DNA of 64,000 nt. It comes from Phanerochaete sordida (lineage: Eukaryota > Basidiomycota > Agaricomycetes > Polyporales > Phanerochaetaceae). A program made the translations under genes and the position numbers. Location of the stretch: positions 124,001 through 188,000 of the forward strand of contig BPQB01000019.1 of assembly GCA_019973155.2 (NCBI GenBank). Direction: 5' to 3'. The notes under the pieces are model-generated. The model was not told the origin of the DNA and made no database searches. It saw nothing but the letters and a program-made list of their open reading frames with translations. Shown piece by piece: positions 36,332 to 46,311 of this stretch (position 1 is the first letter of the stretch; every line of letters starts with the position of its first letter).

Positions 36332-37275
36332 TCACAAGCGGCGCCACATAATGGCTCTGGAAGGGCTGTAGAACATGATCTCCGTCGCGCAGCCATGAGT
36401 TCGGTGCTGCAGCTGCTACTTAGTGAGAAATAGAACGTGGTGACGAAAATAAAGGGCAGATTCACGTGAGGTCCACGTGTGGCGCTTTTAAATTAGCGCC
36501 AGACCGTAGACGCGTCAAGCTTCCGACATGCAGCCAGCTTGACTTCCACATACACCTTGGCTGAGTCGCAAACGATGTATGTGTCTAATTCCCTATCTTA
36601 ATCCAGAGAGCTGCAGGCAATATGAACTGTCAGGAGTTGCATAGCCTTTGAATAATCAATTCTGCAGTCGGGTTGCGCGTGTCCTCGACTCAGATAGAGC
36701 GAGTCAACGGGCAGGTGAATGAGGTGTTGCCCCTCGTGATTCGCTTGGAGCGGTCTTTCATACCGTACCACATGTGTACTTGGTGCTCCAAATACGCGCT
36801 TTGATTTTCGAAAATCCAGCACAAGACTGATCCTGCCGCTGTGCTAGTCGCCGTACTGGATATCCCTCGTCCACTCAGCAAAGCACAGCCCCGGTGAGTA
36901 CGAGTGCCCAATCAGTGTGCTCTGCCCGTCGACAGGGTCGTCGCAGTAGCTCGCGGCCATCATTCTTACATTTTACCTCGAATTCTAGGTGCATTTGTCA
37001 GCTCCCTACAGGGCTGACAATCAATGTCGTGCCTTCCTAGACTAGCGATATCGTTGATACTCAATATTGACTTCTATCATGCGAGGTACGCACGCGTAGC
37101 TTCATTCGTCACCCTTGGCATGCTTATTCATGGCATACTTACAAAGCGGACTTAGTGAGCAGTAAGCCTCGTAAGGATACAAAACCTGTCGACCGTACAG
37201 GTTCAACACTGGCAGCACTTCAGCCTCCTTCGCAGCATCGTCGCTTCAGCCTCACTTACGCCGTATCCGCAAACC
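36332..37275. other. Intergenic between GST-B and GST-C
   Basis: No gene. It contains the CACGTG pair at 36463-36479; small open frames on the minus strand are unremarkable. Confidence 0.45.
36463..36479. promoter_or_regulatory. Paired CACGTG (E-box) motifs upstream of GST-C
   Basis: CACGTG at 36463-36468 and 36474-36479, again spaced 11 bp start to start, although surrounding sequence is not alike to that of the 34.84-kb pair. Confidence 0.45.
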
Positions 37276-38140
37276 ATGTCGCACAACAAGCAGTTTACGC
37301 TCTTCATGCAGAAGACTGCTGTTCACGGATGGTACGCGGTCCTGTCTTTGAATCCCAGGTTCCTGACAGAATGATTGATCATCGTTGCTTCCAGGAAGGT
37401 CATCTTCATCCTTGAAGAGCTCGGTTTGACCTACGAGAAGGTCATCATCGACATCTGGAAGAACGAGCAAAAGGCTCCCGAGTTCACCAAGTACAACCCG
37501 AACGGCCGCACGCCTGTGCTCATCGACCACCGCAACAACGATTTCGTTATCTGGTAAGCTGCGTGTCTCTCCGTTACGCACGTTGCAGCGCGTTGATCTG
37601 CATCATGACAGGGAGTCGAACGCCATCCTGCAGTACCTCGTCGACAAGTATGACACCGGGCGCAGACTCTCCGTCGCGCCTGGCACGGACGAGTACTTCA
37701 CCCAGCTCCAATGGCTGTACTTCCAGGGCACCGGCCAGAGCCCGTACTACGGGCAGGCCATCTGGTTCAATCTCTACCACGCAGAGAAAATACCGAGCGC
37801 CATCGAGCGGTACCGCGCAGAGGTCAGGCGTGTTCTGGGCGTCCTCGAGGGCGTGCTGTCGAACCAGGAGTGGCTCGTAGACGGCAGAGTGACCGTCGCG
37901 GACGTCTCGTTCGTCTCGTGAGTACCGCATTTGTCCCAGCTAGGTGAGATACAAGGGCTCACCGCTGTCCCTAGGTGGAACGCGGTGATTGGAGACACTA
38001 TGATCGAGAACTTCGACTTTGAGAAGGAGTTCCCTGTCGCTGCGAAGTGGCATAACAGGATCCTTGAGCGTCCCGCGATCAAGAAGGCTTGGGAGGAGCG
38101 TAACCGGCTGTGGGCCGAGATTCAGCGGTCGAAAGATTAA
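37276..38140 (+). CDS. Ure2-like glutathione S-transferase, cluster copy C
   Basis: Four exons (37276-37331, 37395-37553, 37612-37917, 37975-38140) give 228 residues, four longer at the C-terminus than its siblings. It is the most diverged at the N-terminus: MSHNKQF for MSHGKQF, Gln12 for His12, and AVHGWK in place of the class SP/GPNGWK (His17, Val16). Yet NPNGRTPVL, WESNAI, LQWLYFQGTGQSP and VTVADVSF are kept. Changes concentrated around the catalytic loop with an otherwise sound fold suggest altered activity rather than decay. Confidence 0.92.
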
Positions 38141-39600
38141 GTCATTAACTCATTGGCTTCGTCATATCAACGACGGAGAGAATACAGAATAATCTGTACC
38201 ACTACGCGTCTTGCCCGCAATACTGCTCAGTGGAATGAAATTTGCTTATCGTGCAATAAGTATTATCTTGCCATGCTGTATCCGGAATCGCCTGAGTGCA
38301 TCCCAGTGTTGACCTCGCGCTATACGGCTGCGCTCCCGGGGAGCTACCTGTCTGGTACTCATGCGCCGCGTGGTGTTTCTGCAGGCCGTAAGCAAGCTGT
38401 ACGCATAGCCTAGTATGGTTGAGCCGCTTCAGCTGGCGGCGCATGAGGCAAGCATGAGCAGTCCTCACGGACATCGCCCTTTGCTCTCTTGATATTTTGC
38501 TTGAAGCAAAGTTCCTCTGTCGTCTGTGACCGTAAAATACGAGCTCAGATTCGCGCGACATGGCAGTGATATAACACGAGAGTGACCGCGGCCGCGAGGC
38601 TCTCGTCGGACGACTCGACGTCTGCACGATTATCTGTGGATTTCCATATATGGAATACATGCGATAAAATGACACGCCTGGCTATGGTTCTCACGCTCTT
38701 CGTCTGAGGTCTCTCCATGATATCGCAAGGCATACCCTTCGACACGTTCACGCACTGCCACAGGTTATGAGGCTATGGCAGCTACGCATAAGTGCAGCCA
38801 AAAACATGGCAGTATCCCAGCCAGGAAGCCGGTTCACGGTGTAGACCGATCGATCGCGTCTTTCGCGGGACCGCTCTGACCGCTTCGCTGGTCCGCCGCG
38901 GGTTTCTAGACAGCATCACATCCAACACCCAAGGGCCGCAGACACAACGGTTTTGATGCGTACCGCCCTAGCTGCTTACCAAGACTGCAGCTTGGTCACG
39001 TCGTCGTACGTCTCTTTACGTGTTCCGGAGCGCGATCCCGAGCTAACTTCAACGCCACGGGGATACTCGTCCGCGCAGCGCGGTTCTACACAGAGATACA
39101 TAGGCCTGCAGACTTCTCCCGTGAAACATTTCACCACACAGCGTCCCTTTGGGCGTTGGTGAGCGATCACGCATTCGCCGCTGGACATAGTGCATGCTGC
39201 CCACGACATGCACCGTGAGCGAACCGTTAGGCGCATCTATGTCGGCTAATTTCCCGCAGTAGTCAATTCACTGCTGCCCCTTGAAGCTGATCTGGATATC
39301 GTCACAGGCATATGCACTCACCGACTGTGGTTTGCGTTGTCCACTTAGTAAGCACAGGAGACAGGCACGATAGGATGCACTTCGCTAACGACGCGAAGCT
39401 TCAGAAGCGCACACTGGCTAACTTTATTGGACATTGGCTAGCTTGGTAAGCCATCCCAGCGCGTCGTCAGTCATTGTCTGGCAGCTCTGCGTCCATGGCG
39501 CCTTGGGTATTTAAGGGACCCCCTTGCGGGGTGCAAACGACCATCGCACTCGCCTCACACTCGTCCCCCATTCCCCTCAGACTCCAGCACACTCCATAAC
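38141..39600. other. Intergenic between GST-C and GST-D
   Basis: 1.46 kb, the largest spacer in the cluster. No convincing gene. The distal part is AT-richer; the end holds a TATTTAAG box for GST-D. It could have held a lost cluster member, but no GST-like remnant was recognised. Confidence 0.4.
39508..39515 (+). promoter_or_regulatory. TATA-like element of GST-D
   Basis: TATTTAAG, about 86 bp upstream of the GST-D start, resembling the TATTTAAA of GST-0. Confidence 0.45.
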
Positions 39601-40496
39601 ATGTCTCACGGAAAACAGTTCACTCTCTACACTCACGACCGTGGCCCCAACGGATGGTCAGTCCCCCGCAGGCTAGTCGTGGCGTTAAGCTTACCTCCGC
39701 TCTCGCTTGCAGGAAGGTCGCCTTCGTCCTTGAGGAGCTTGGTCTGACCTACGAGTCCAAGTTCCTCGACTTCAATGCTGGCGAGCACAAAGGGCCCGAA
39801 TACCTGAAGCTTAACCCCAACGGCCGCATCCCAGCCCTCGTCGACCACAAGAACAACGACTTCATCATCTGGTAAGCCGGCCTGCCCATCGCTCCCGCAG
39901 CACGACCCGCTCATTCATTCTCTAGGGAGTCGAACGCCGTCATTCAGTATCTCGTCGACCGGTACGACACCGCGCACAAGATCTCGGTCGCGCCGGGCAC
40001 GGACGAGTACTACACGCAGCTGCAGTGGCTCTACTTCCAGGCGAGCGGGCAGGGCCCGTACTTCGGGCAGGTTGCCTGGTTCGTCGTGTACCACCCCGAG
40101 AAGGTGCCCAGCGCCGTGGAGCGCTACCGCAACGAGGTTCGCCGCGTGCTCGGCGTCCTCGAGAGCGTGCTCTCCAAGCAGGAGTACCTCGTCGCGGGCA
40201 AGCCGACCGTCGCCGACCTTGCGTTTTTGACGTAAGTGCTGGAGCGACCGTTCTCAGGGCATGCGAGCTGACTCTAGCGATAGGTGGAACAACATCGCTG
40301 AGACGTTCCTGCTCGAGAACTTCGACTTTGCCAAGGAGTTCCCTGCCACGGCCAAGTGCGTATCATGTCCGATCTCTATGTGGCTCAGCCCAACTGACAT
40401 TGTCTCACTGTCAGGTGGCACAAGAAACTGCTGGAGCGTCCTGCCATTGTCAAGGTCCTGGATGATAAGGCTAAGGTCGCCGCAGCGCACCAATAA
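39601..40496 (+). CDS. Ure2-like glutathione S-transferase, cluster copy D
   Basis: Five exons (39601-39656, 39713-39871, 39926-40231, 40284-40355, 40415-40496) give 224 residues. It has the ancestral-looking GPNGWK (Asn17), NPNGRIPAL, WESNAV, YTQLQWLYFQASGQGPYFGQ and PTVADLAF. It shares with GST-0 the stretches KVAFVLEELGLTYES and VLSKQEYLVA, which the other cluster copies lack in that form. It alone has an extra 59-nt intron (40356-40414) splitting the codon for Lys in AKWHKK; the exon after it restarts with GTG, the same three bases that begin the intron. The protein is intact. Confidence 0.93.
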
Positions 40497-40853
40497 TCTA
40501 CGAATCGTGTGTCCACACTTCGGAATGCTAGATTTTATTGCTACTAGATGAATTTTTCATATTGAGCGGCGTGGAGGTGTTTGTTCAAGGCTATCCTGCT
40601 CTTATGTGGCGTAGTAACTGTTCTGGAGGCCAAAATTATCTTGGATGCCTGGTACAGATCAGCAACGTTGCTGCCAGACTTACTCACCTTCCTCACTTGG
40701 ACTGAGGGTGTCACGATCGCGACTGATGGAGGGGGTTTGCGATTATCTATATTATTCCATATATGGTCCTCTATTGATAAGATAATTTACCTGAGTATTG
40801 CTGAATCCTGCACGCCTCCTCGTTCTCTTCACTCCTCCACCTCTCATTCCAAA
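40497..40853. other. Intergenic between GST-D and TMA16
   Basis: GST-D terminator and TMA16 promoter. An open frame enters TMA16 from 40581 but the MPPKAAPKK start is the conserved one. Confidence 0.45.
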
Positions 40854-41648
40854 ATGCCCCCCAAAGCAGCACCCAAGAAGGGCGGAAAGCCCAAAAAAGA
40901 AAAGCTGTTTCATCCCTTGTCCCGCAAGGCTGACCAGCTAGTGAGGGCGCAACACCGGAAAAGCAAGCTCCAGGAGTTGGCCAAGGAGCGAACCAAAAAG
41001 CAGGGGGTCGAAGGTATGTGATTTGCTATCATATATTGGAGAATATTGCTTACAGTCTGTGCAGCGGATATCTACGGCTTCTTCTACCATGCGATACCGC
41101 CCGAAGGCGTTTTCAGCCTTGAAGACATCCACACAATAGTCCGCGATGTCTGGCTTACTAGGTATGATAGCATGCTCGAAGAGGAGAAAGCGCAAAGAAG
41201 GCCGGGCCGTCCAAAGAGTACGAAAGAACAGAAGATTGAAGAGCTGAAGTTGCGGGAAGCGGAGGAGTACCGAACCGGCTTCCGTACGTCCAGCCACTCG
41301 TCACCCCATCCCGCTTACCTACTCACGCTTCGAGCAACAGAGGTCATAGACCTGACGGAACCGGCAAACGTAGCTCTGTTTAAGCAGTGGGACCAGAAGG
41401 CGCCGTCGTACATTAAGCAGCTTCGCTTCATTCGAATCTCCAGCTCGTCTCCCGAAACATACACGGTGGTGAAATGGGGCATTCACCCTTCACTCCCAAA
41501 GCCCCCAAAGCCAGCTGCGGCGGAAACCAGTGCCTCGTCTACCAGCGCGCACGACGTCGCTATGGATGAGGACGAGGTTCCGCTGCTACTGGACCCATCC
41601 GTCCGCTTCTCCTCGACAATCACTGGGATGGATGAGATTCCAGCATGA
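40854..41648 (+). CDS. TMA16: Translation machinery-associated protein 16
   Basis: Nuclear 60S pre-ribosome assembly factor of the Tma16 family. Three exons (40854-41013, 41065-41283, 41341-41648) give 228 residues. The highly basic start (PPKAAPKKGGKPKKEK) and FHPLSRKADQLVRAQHRKSK fit the family N-terminus; RRPGRPKS and the segment ending RFIRIS follow in the usual order. The first intron's acceptor is taken as GTGCAG rather than the TTACAG nine bases earlier, because the latter would leave a 42-nt intron; the alternative adds three residues (VCA). The acidic C-terminus (AMDEDEVPLLLD) is typical. Confidence 0.85.
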
Positions 41649-41784
41649 CCATCTGTACACTACTCTCTTCTACTCTAGCACTTCTGTATGTCTCACCCGA
41701 TCGCTCGTATAGAACACGCACACCCTGGACGAATTGCACACGCAATCAAAACTCTCGAACCATGGGAGATAAATTGAGCACTGT

Positions 41785-44139
41785 CTACGACGCATATACC
41801 ACCTCCACGAATCTGTCATCGTCTTCCGCACGACACTCCATCATATAACCGGACGGCGCCACATCGAGCTCCCAATCCCTCCTCAGTCTTCCGTAAACGA
41901 GCTTGAAACTCGAGTGCGCGCCCTTCTCCATTACCACGTTCAACGCCACCGTATACCCTGACACCGCCTGCACCGTCGTCGGTATCCGCATCTCAACGCG
42001 AAATTTGACCGGCTTGACCGTCGCCATCACGCCCGCAGGGTCCCGCGTCTCCTCGAGGCGGCACTTGAGGATCCCCATGCCCTCGGCCTGAACGAGTGTG
42101 GCCGTCACACCCATCTCCTCGAGGATCCGCCGGCACTCCGCGCGCGTCGCCTGCGCGTCCTGCGTCGAGAGCAGCTGGTACGCGGCGGGCCCGAGGCGGA
42201 GGAAGCCACCGAACCAGCTGCGCTTCGGCGTCGAGACGAAGAACGACCCGCCGTCGCTGCTCGCAGCCGAGCTCTCGGAGCGGCTCGAGCGCGTGCTCTC
42301 CTTCTTGCGCAGCCGGCTCGCGCGCCCCCGCGCCCCCGCGGGCTCGACGATCGCGACGCGCTTTTCGCCGCGGCTGCTCCCGCCCGTGCTGCTGCTGCGC
42401 ATCGACGACTTGCGCTCGGGCCAGTCCGCGGCGAGGTGCGCGTTCTCCTTGTCCGCGCGCCGCCGGATGCTCAGCGGGCGCGTGCCTTTGCCCCCGCGCG
42501 CCATGTCTGCGAAGGTGTCGCTCGCGACGTAGTCGCCGCCGCCCGTGCGCACGTGGAAGGGCGTGCCGAGCTCGACGGTCAGCGGTGTCGGAGGGGGCGG
42601 GGCCGTGGCAGCAGGCGAAGGCGCAGCGCTTCCAGCGTTGCGCTTGTTCGCGCCGTTGGTCTGCATGACGTTGAGGTGCTCGACGATCTGCTGGAAGAAG
42701 TTCTGGATCTTCTCGTCGCGCACCTCCAGGCCGTTGGCGGTGGGAGTGACTGGAGATCCTATCTCACTGGGCTCTACAAGGATAGATGAGGTCATCTCGG
42801 GAGTGAAGAGCTCAGATCCAGTCGTGGTCAGCTGGCGGACGTTTACGGGTGTGAGGTCGGGGTCAGGCCTCCGTGCGCGGCTGGGAGTGGGTGGGCCAGT
42901 GCGGGGTGGGATGTCCTCGGCAATGCGGACGCGCTGGTTCTTCTTCTTCGCCCTCTTCACCCTTCGCTGTTCCGCCAGCTTCTCCTCGTCCTCGTCGTAG
43001 TCCTCGAGACGTTTGGCGCGGTAGCGGGCGAGCAAATGGTACACACCCTTCTCCCACGTCTGCTTGTCGTTCGTGAGATTCCCCTTCAGCTGCTCGTCGG
43101 GAACGCCTGGCCAGAGGGTGCGAAGGTTAGCAAGGATGTCGGCGTCGACTTCGGCGTCGCTGGGGAGGGGCCGCGCGATGTCGTCGAGGCTCGGGGCTTC
43201 GTAGGGCATGACCTTCGGCGGCTGAGACGTATAGAACGGGTGCTGCAGGATCTCCTCGATGGTGATGCGCTTCGTCACGTCCTTCTCAAGCATGCGCTTG
43301 ATCAAGTCCTTGGCACGAGAGTCGAGCTCGGTGGGCATGGTGTACTTGCCCACCTTGACCTTCTCGAGGAGCGTCCCGAGGTCCTCGTCGTCGAACGGAA
43401 GGCCGCCAGCCAGGAGCGCATAGAGGATGACACCGCACGACCACACGTCGGAGCACGCGCCGTTGTACGCGGTGCCCATGATGACCTCGGGTGCGGCGTA
43501 GTGCGGAGAGCCGCACGCGGTCTGCAGCAGGTCGCTCTTGCCCTGCCACGCCGCCATGCCGAAATCCGCGACCTTGATGTTGCCCGCGCGGTCGAGGAGC
43601 AGGTTCTCCGGCTTCAGGTCGCGGTGCGCGATGTTGAAGCGGTGGCAGTAGTTCACGGCGGTGATGATCTGCTGGAAGTGCCCGAGCGCCTCGGACGTCG
43701 AGAGCCGGCCCTTGTCGCAGAGGTAGTCGAAGAGCTCGCCGCCCTCGACGTATTCGAGGATGAGGTATAGCTCCGTCGAGGTCTCCCAGACGTCGTAGAG
43801 GCGCATGATGTTCGGGTGCTCGATGAGCTTCATGATGACGATCTCGCGCTCGATGCCGTGCATGATGCGTCGGGCCTCTTCGTCCATGTGCTTCAACGAG
43901 AGACGGGAATTCAGCACGCTCTTGGAGACAATCTTCACTGCAGCGTATTGTCCAGTCTTTGAATGGCGTGCGACGCGAACACGGCCTGCGAAGGTAATCT
44001 CAGAAGCGAACGAGGATATGGGATTTCTCGAAGTACCTGAACTGCCCTTCCCAATGGTTCGACCAATCTTCCACAGGCCAATCATCTTCGGGTCGTTCTC
44101 CTTCCTGACACGGCGAGAGACGCGAATGCTGTCAGACAT
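41785..44139 (-). CDS. Gin4/Hsl1/Kcc4-type septin-ring kinase
   Basis: Ser/Thr kinase of the Nim1-related family that links septin assembly to the G2/M Swe1/Wee1 checkpoint. Two exons on the minus strand (44139-44037, 43985-41785) flank a 51-nt in-frame intron and give 767 residues. The kinase domain runs from about 22 to 285: glycine loop [30 protein letters not shown] and [11 protein letters not shown] basic/acidic linker follows, with a predicted coil around [15 protein letters not shown]. The C-terminal 130 residues ([20 protein letters not shown] onward) fit a membrane-binding KA1-like domain. At 767 residues it is shorter than yeast Hsl1 (over 1500). The start is the first ATG before the conserved [10 protein letters not shown]. 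Confidence 0.9.
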   Translation of the reverse strand: MSDSIRVSRRVRKENDPKMIGLWKIGRTIGKGSSGTSRNPISSFASEITFAGRVRVARHSKTGQYAAVKIVSKSVLNSRLSLKHMDEEARRIMHGIEREIVIMKLIEHPNIMRLYDVWETSTELYLILEYVEGGELFDYLCDKGRLSTSEALGHFQQIITAVNYCHRFNIAHRDLKPENLLLDRAGNIKVADFGMAAWQGKSDLLQTACGSPHYAAPEVIMGTAYNGACSDVWSCGVILYALLAGGLPFDDEDLGTLLEKVKVGKYTMPTELDSRAKDLIKRMLEKDVTKRITIEEILQHPFYTSQPPKVMPYEAPSLDDIARPLPSDAEVDADILANLRTLWPGVPDEQLKGNLTNDKQTWEKGVYHLLARYRAKRLEDYDEDEEKLAEQRRVKRAKKKNQRVRIAEDIPPRTGPPTPSRARRPDPDLTPVNVRQLTTTGSELFTPEMTSSILVEPSEIGSPVTPTANGLEVRDEKIQNFFQQIVEHLNVMQTNGANKRNAGSAAPSPAATAPPPPTPLTVELGTPFHVRTGGGDYVASDTFADMARGGKGTRPLSIRRRADKENAHLAADWPERKSSMRSSSTGGSSRGEKRVAIVEPAGARGRASRLRKKESTRSSRSESSAASSDGGSFFVSTPKRSWFGGFLRLGPAAYQLLSTQDAQATRAECRRILEEMGVTATLVQAEGMGILKCRLEETRDPAGVMATVKPVKFRVEMRIPTTVQAVSGYTVALNVVMEKGAHSSFKLVYGRLRRDWELDVAPSGYMMECRAEDDDRFVEVVYAS

Positions 44140-44514
44140 GGCGACCAGAGTGTTGGCGGTATGAAGGGTACGCTAGTTTTGCAGACGGGGTAGTCGTCGC
44201 GAGCTGAGCGTTCTTGAGGGTATTGACGTGCGACTGTGAGCTGACATGCCTTTGAGGCTGACTTGCCGACGAGATTGCAATACGGTCAGACCGGATTGCA
44301 ACACGGGCCGTCTTTCATTTGTATATCGACGCTTGTATAGTCGCAATATGAGAGGAGACTTGAACGTGAACGTTTGAACATGCTGCTGGATGCGCCAACC
44401 ACCGCGGTTACCTAATCAAGGTCCAGGCCTGATGGGATCAATGATGGCGGGACAGGAGGCCCGCCCCGACGCCGGAGGTTGGATTGACGTTGACCAGCTT
44501 GGTGCACATCGGCC
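44140..44514. promoter_or_regulatory. Divergent promoter region of the Gin4-type kinase and SGF73
   Basis: 375 bp between the two divergent start codons; no open frame of note. No clear TATA box is seen on either side. Confidence 0.45.
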
Positions 44515-45678
44515 ATGACGCTGAAGCTGAGAGCGAGCTCGTCGCCGGAGCCAGCGTCGCCCTTCGACTGGGACAAGGTCCCCGACAGCCCACAGCCACC
44601 TCCTGACTCAGACCCCGCCACTCCGTCCTCCCCGCCGACGCAATGGCTGTCTGCCCGTGACATGAAGGTCTTCGGCGCATCGCCTCTCAAGTCCACCGTC
44701 GGCATCGTCAAGTGCAAGGACTGCGAGAAGCCCGTCCTCCGCAGCGCCATGGCCGAGCATGCTGGTGAGTCCCACGTGTTCCCGTGCCGCGGCGGCCCCG
44801 CTTACGGTGCGCAGAGGCGTGCCTCAAGGCGAGGAACGCCGCCAAGAAGGGAGGCAAGGGCAAGGTGGAGCCGACTGGTGTGTATGCACGCAGCATTTCG
44901 TTGCGGTCCCGACACTCATCTGCGGCCAGTGAACGGGAAGAAGCGCAAGGTCGATGACGACGAGCCCCCGCACCCCGACGAGCCGCCCAAGCAGAAGAAG
45001 AAGCCGCTGCCCAAGGTGACCAAGGGGCGCGCCAAGGGCCCCGTCGACCTCGACCGGCAGTGCGGCGTCATCAACGACAAGGGCCTGCAGTGCTCGCGCT
45101 CGCTGACGTGCAAGTCGCACTCGATGGGCGCGAAGCGCGCCGTGCTCGGCCGCTCGCGCAAGTACGACGACCTCCTGCTCGACTGGAACCGCGAGCACAA
45201 CCCGAACTTCGTCGAGCCTGTCAAGCGCGAGAGCAAGCAGGAGCGCAAGGAGCGCAAGGAGAAGGAGAAAGTGGAGAAGAAGCGCCTCGCTATGGAGGCC
45301 GCCGCCGCCGCGGGCGTCGACGTCTCGAAGAAGACTGGCGGTACGGGTGGCACGAGCAACAAGAAGTCGAAGAAGGCTGCGGCGGCCACCACCATGACCT
45401 CCAGTGCCGCCGCCATCACAGCGAGTACAAAGCCCGACGACCCCGCCGACCTCGAAGACGTCGACTCCGAGACGGAGATGGATGCGCTCGTCAACTCGGT
45501 GCGGCATGCTGCGGAGAAGGGCATGCTGGGCCAGCCACTAGCAGCTCCCTACGACGCCAGCTCGTGGTTCGTCGTGCGGCGGGAACGTGTGCGGACGTGC
45601 CGGGATCTACTCGCTCTTGCACTCATGCCTTCAGCGCGCGCTGCTGCGCCTGGTGTACCTGTTGCGACCCGGCTTTGA
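44515..45678 (+). CDS. SGF73: SAGA deubiquitinase-module subunit Sgf73 (ataxin-7 family)
   Basis: It anchors the Ubp8 deubiquitinase module to SAGA. Three exons (44515-44764, 44815-44877, 44930-45678) give 353 residues. An N-terminal zinc finger CKDC...EHAEAC (Cys67, Cys70, His82, Cys86) corresponds to the segment that inserts into the Ubp8 module. The SCA7 domain follows at about 144-185: DLDRQCGVINDKGLQCSRSL with Cys149, Cys159, Cys165 and His168. Then comes a Lys/Glu-rich charged helix and a conserved-looking tail ending near ASSWFVVRRERVR. The second intron (44878-44929) is needed to join the Lys-rich stretch to the NGKKRKV nuclear-localisation-like segment. Confidence 0.93.
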   Translation: MTLKLRASSSPEPASPFDWDKVPDSPQPPPDSDPATPSSPPTQWLSARDMKVFGASPLKSTVGIVKCKDCEKPVLRSAMAEHAGESHVFPCRGGPAYGAQRRASRRGTPPRREARARWSRLVCMHAAFRCGPDTHLRPVNGKKRKVDDDEPPHPDEPPKQKKKPLPKVTKGRAKGPVDLDRQCGVINDKGLQCSRSLTCKSHSMGAKRAVLGRSRKYDDLLLDWNREHNPNFVEPVKRESKQERKERKEKEKVEKKRLAMEAAAAAGVDVSKKTGGTGGTSNKKSKKAAAATTMTSSAAAITASTKPDDPADLEDVDSETEMDALVNSVRHAAEKGMLGQPLAAPYDASSWFVVRRERVRTCRDLLALALMPSARAAAPGVPVATRL

Positions 45679-46311
45679 TTCCTCCTGCACATCATGATAC
45701 CCGCCGTATAACGATACCCCCTGTCATCCACTTACTGCTTTCTCGCAACCATCCGGAACATTGTACCATTAATACCGTAATCGACCTCTGTATTGACATT
45801 GCCAGGTGCTCTGTAGTCACTCTAGATGTACATTAGAACATGTACATCCAACCCAACCCATATACACGATAATCTTGTCGACTCTAGAACGCATGTTCCT
45901 TCTGACGTTGTATCGCGCTTTCGAACCGCGCGTGCGTGTGGCGCACCGCTGGTTGCAGGTTCGACCTGATCCACTCCCATCCGATTCCAATACCATAAGG
46001 ACTAGCCGGATGACGCATACCGTTGTAGCAGCGACGTCTTCTAGTCCAATATGCAGACGCATCTTATAATCTACACCCGAGTACCGCAACTCTGGCGTGG
46101 TTAGTCATGGACGGTCCACGGTAGTGCGCGGACCGACGTGCCTGTCCGTTGCGCAAGGCTCTGATGAACCCTCCACCCAGTGACCAGTCTCGGATGGCAC
46201 TCCGATGGACGGCTGATGGCCATGGAAGATATAAAGGCGGCACCTCACAGTCTGGAAGAAAACTTGCCCTCCACCCACCTACAGGTGACCGCAGAGTGCT
46301 CACTGAGGAAG
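45679..46311. other. Intergenic between SGF73 and the dehydrogenase gene
   Basis: No gene is supported. A TATA box for the next gene lies at 46230. Confidence 0.45.
46230..46236 (+). promoter_or_regulatory. TATA box of the dehydrogenase gene
   Basis: TATAAAG, 82 bp upstream of the start codon at 46312. Confidence 0.55.

Noticed and set aside
38202..38675. 157-residue minus-strand frame between GST-C and GST-D as a lost GST copy
   Set aside because: No GST motif (NPNGR, WESNA, ADxSF) in any frame of this spacer.
43036..43770. 244-residue plus-strand frame opposite the Gin4-type kinase
   Set aside because: Mirror of the kinase domain caused by GC-rich third positions; no family signature.
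45950..45972. Hairpin CAGGTTCGACCTG resembling a tRNA T-arm
   Set aside because: Flanking sequence does not fold into a cloverleaf and no anticodon arm is present.
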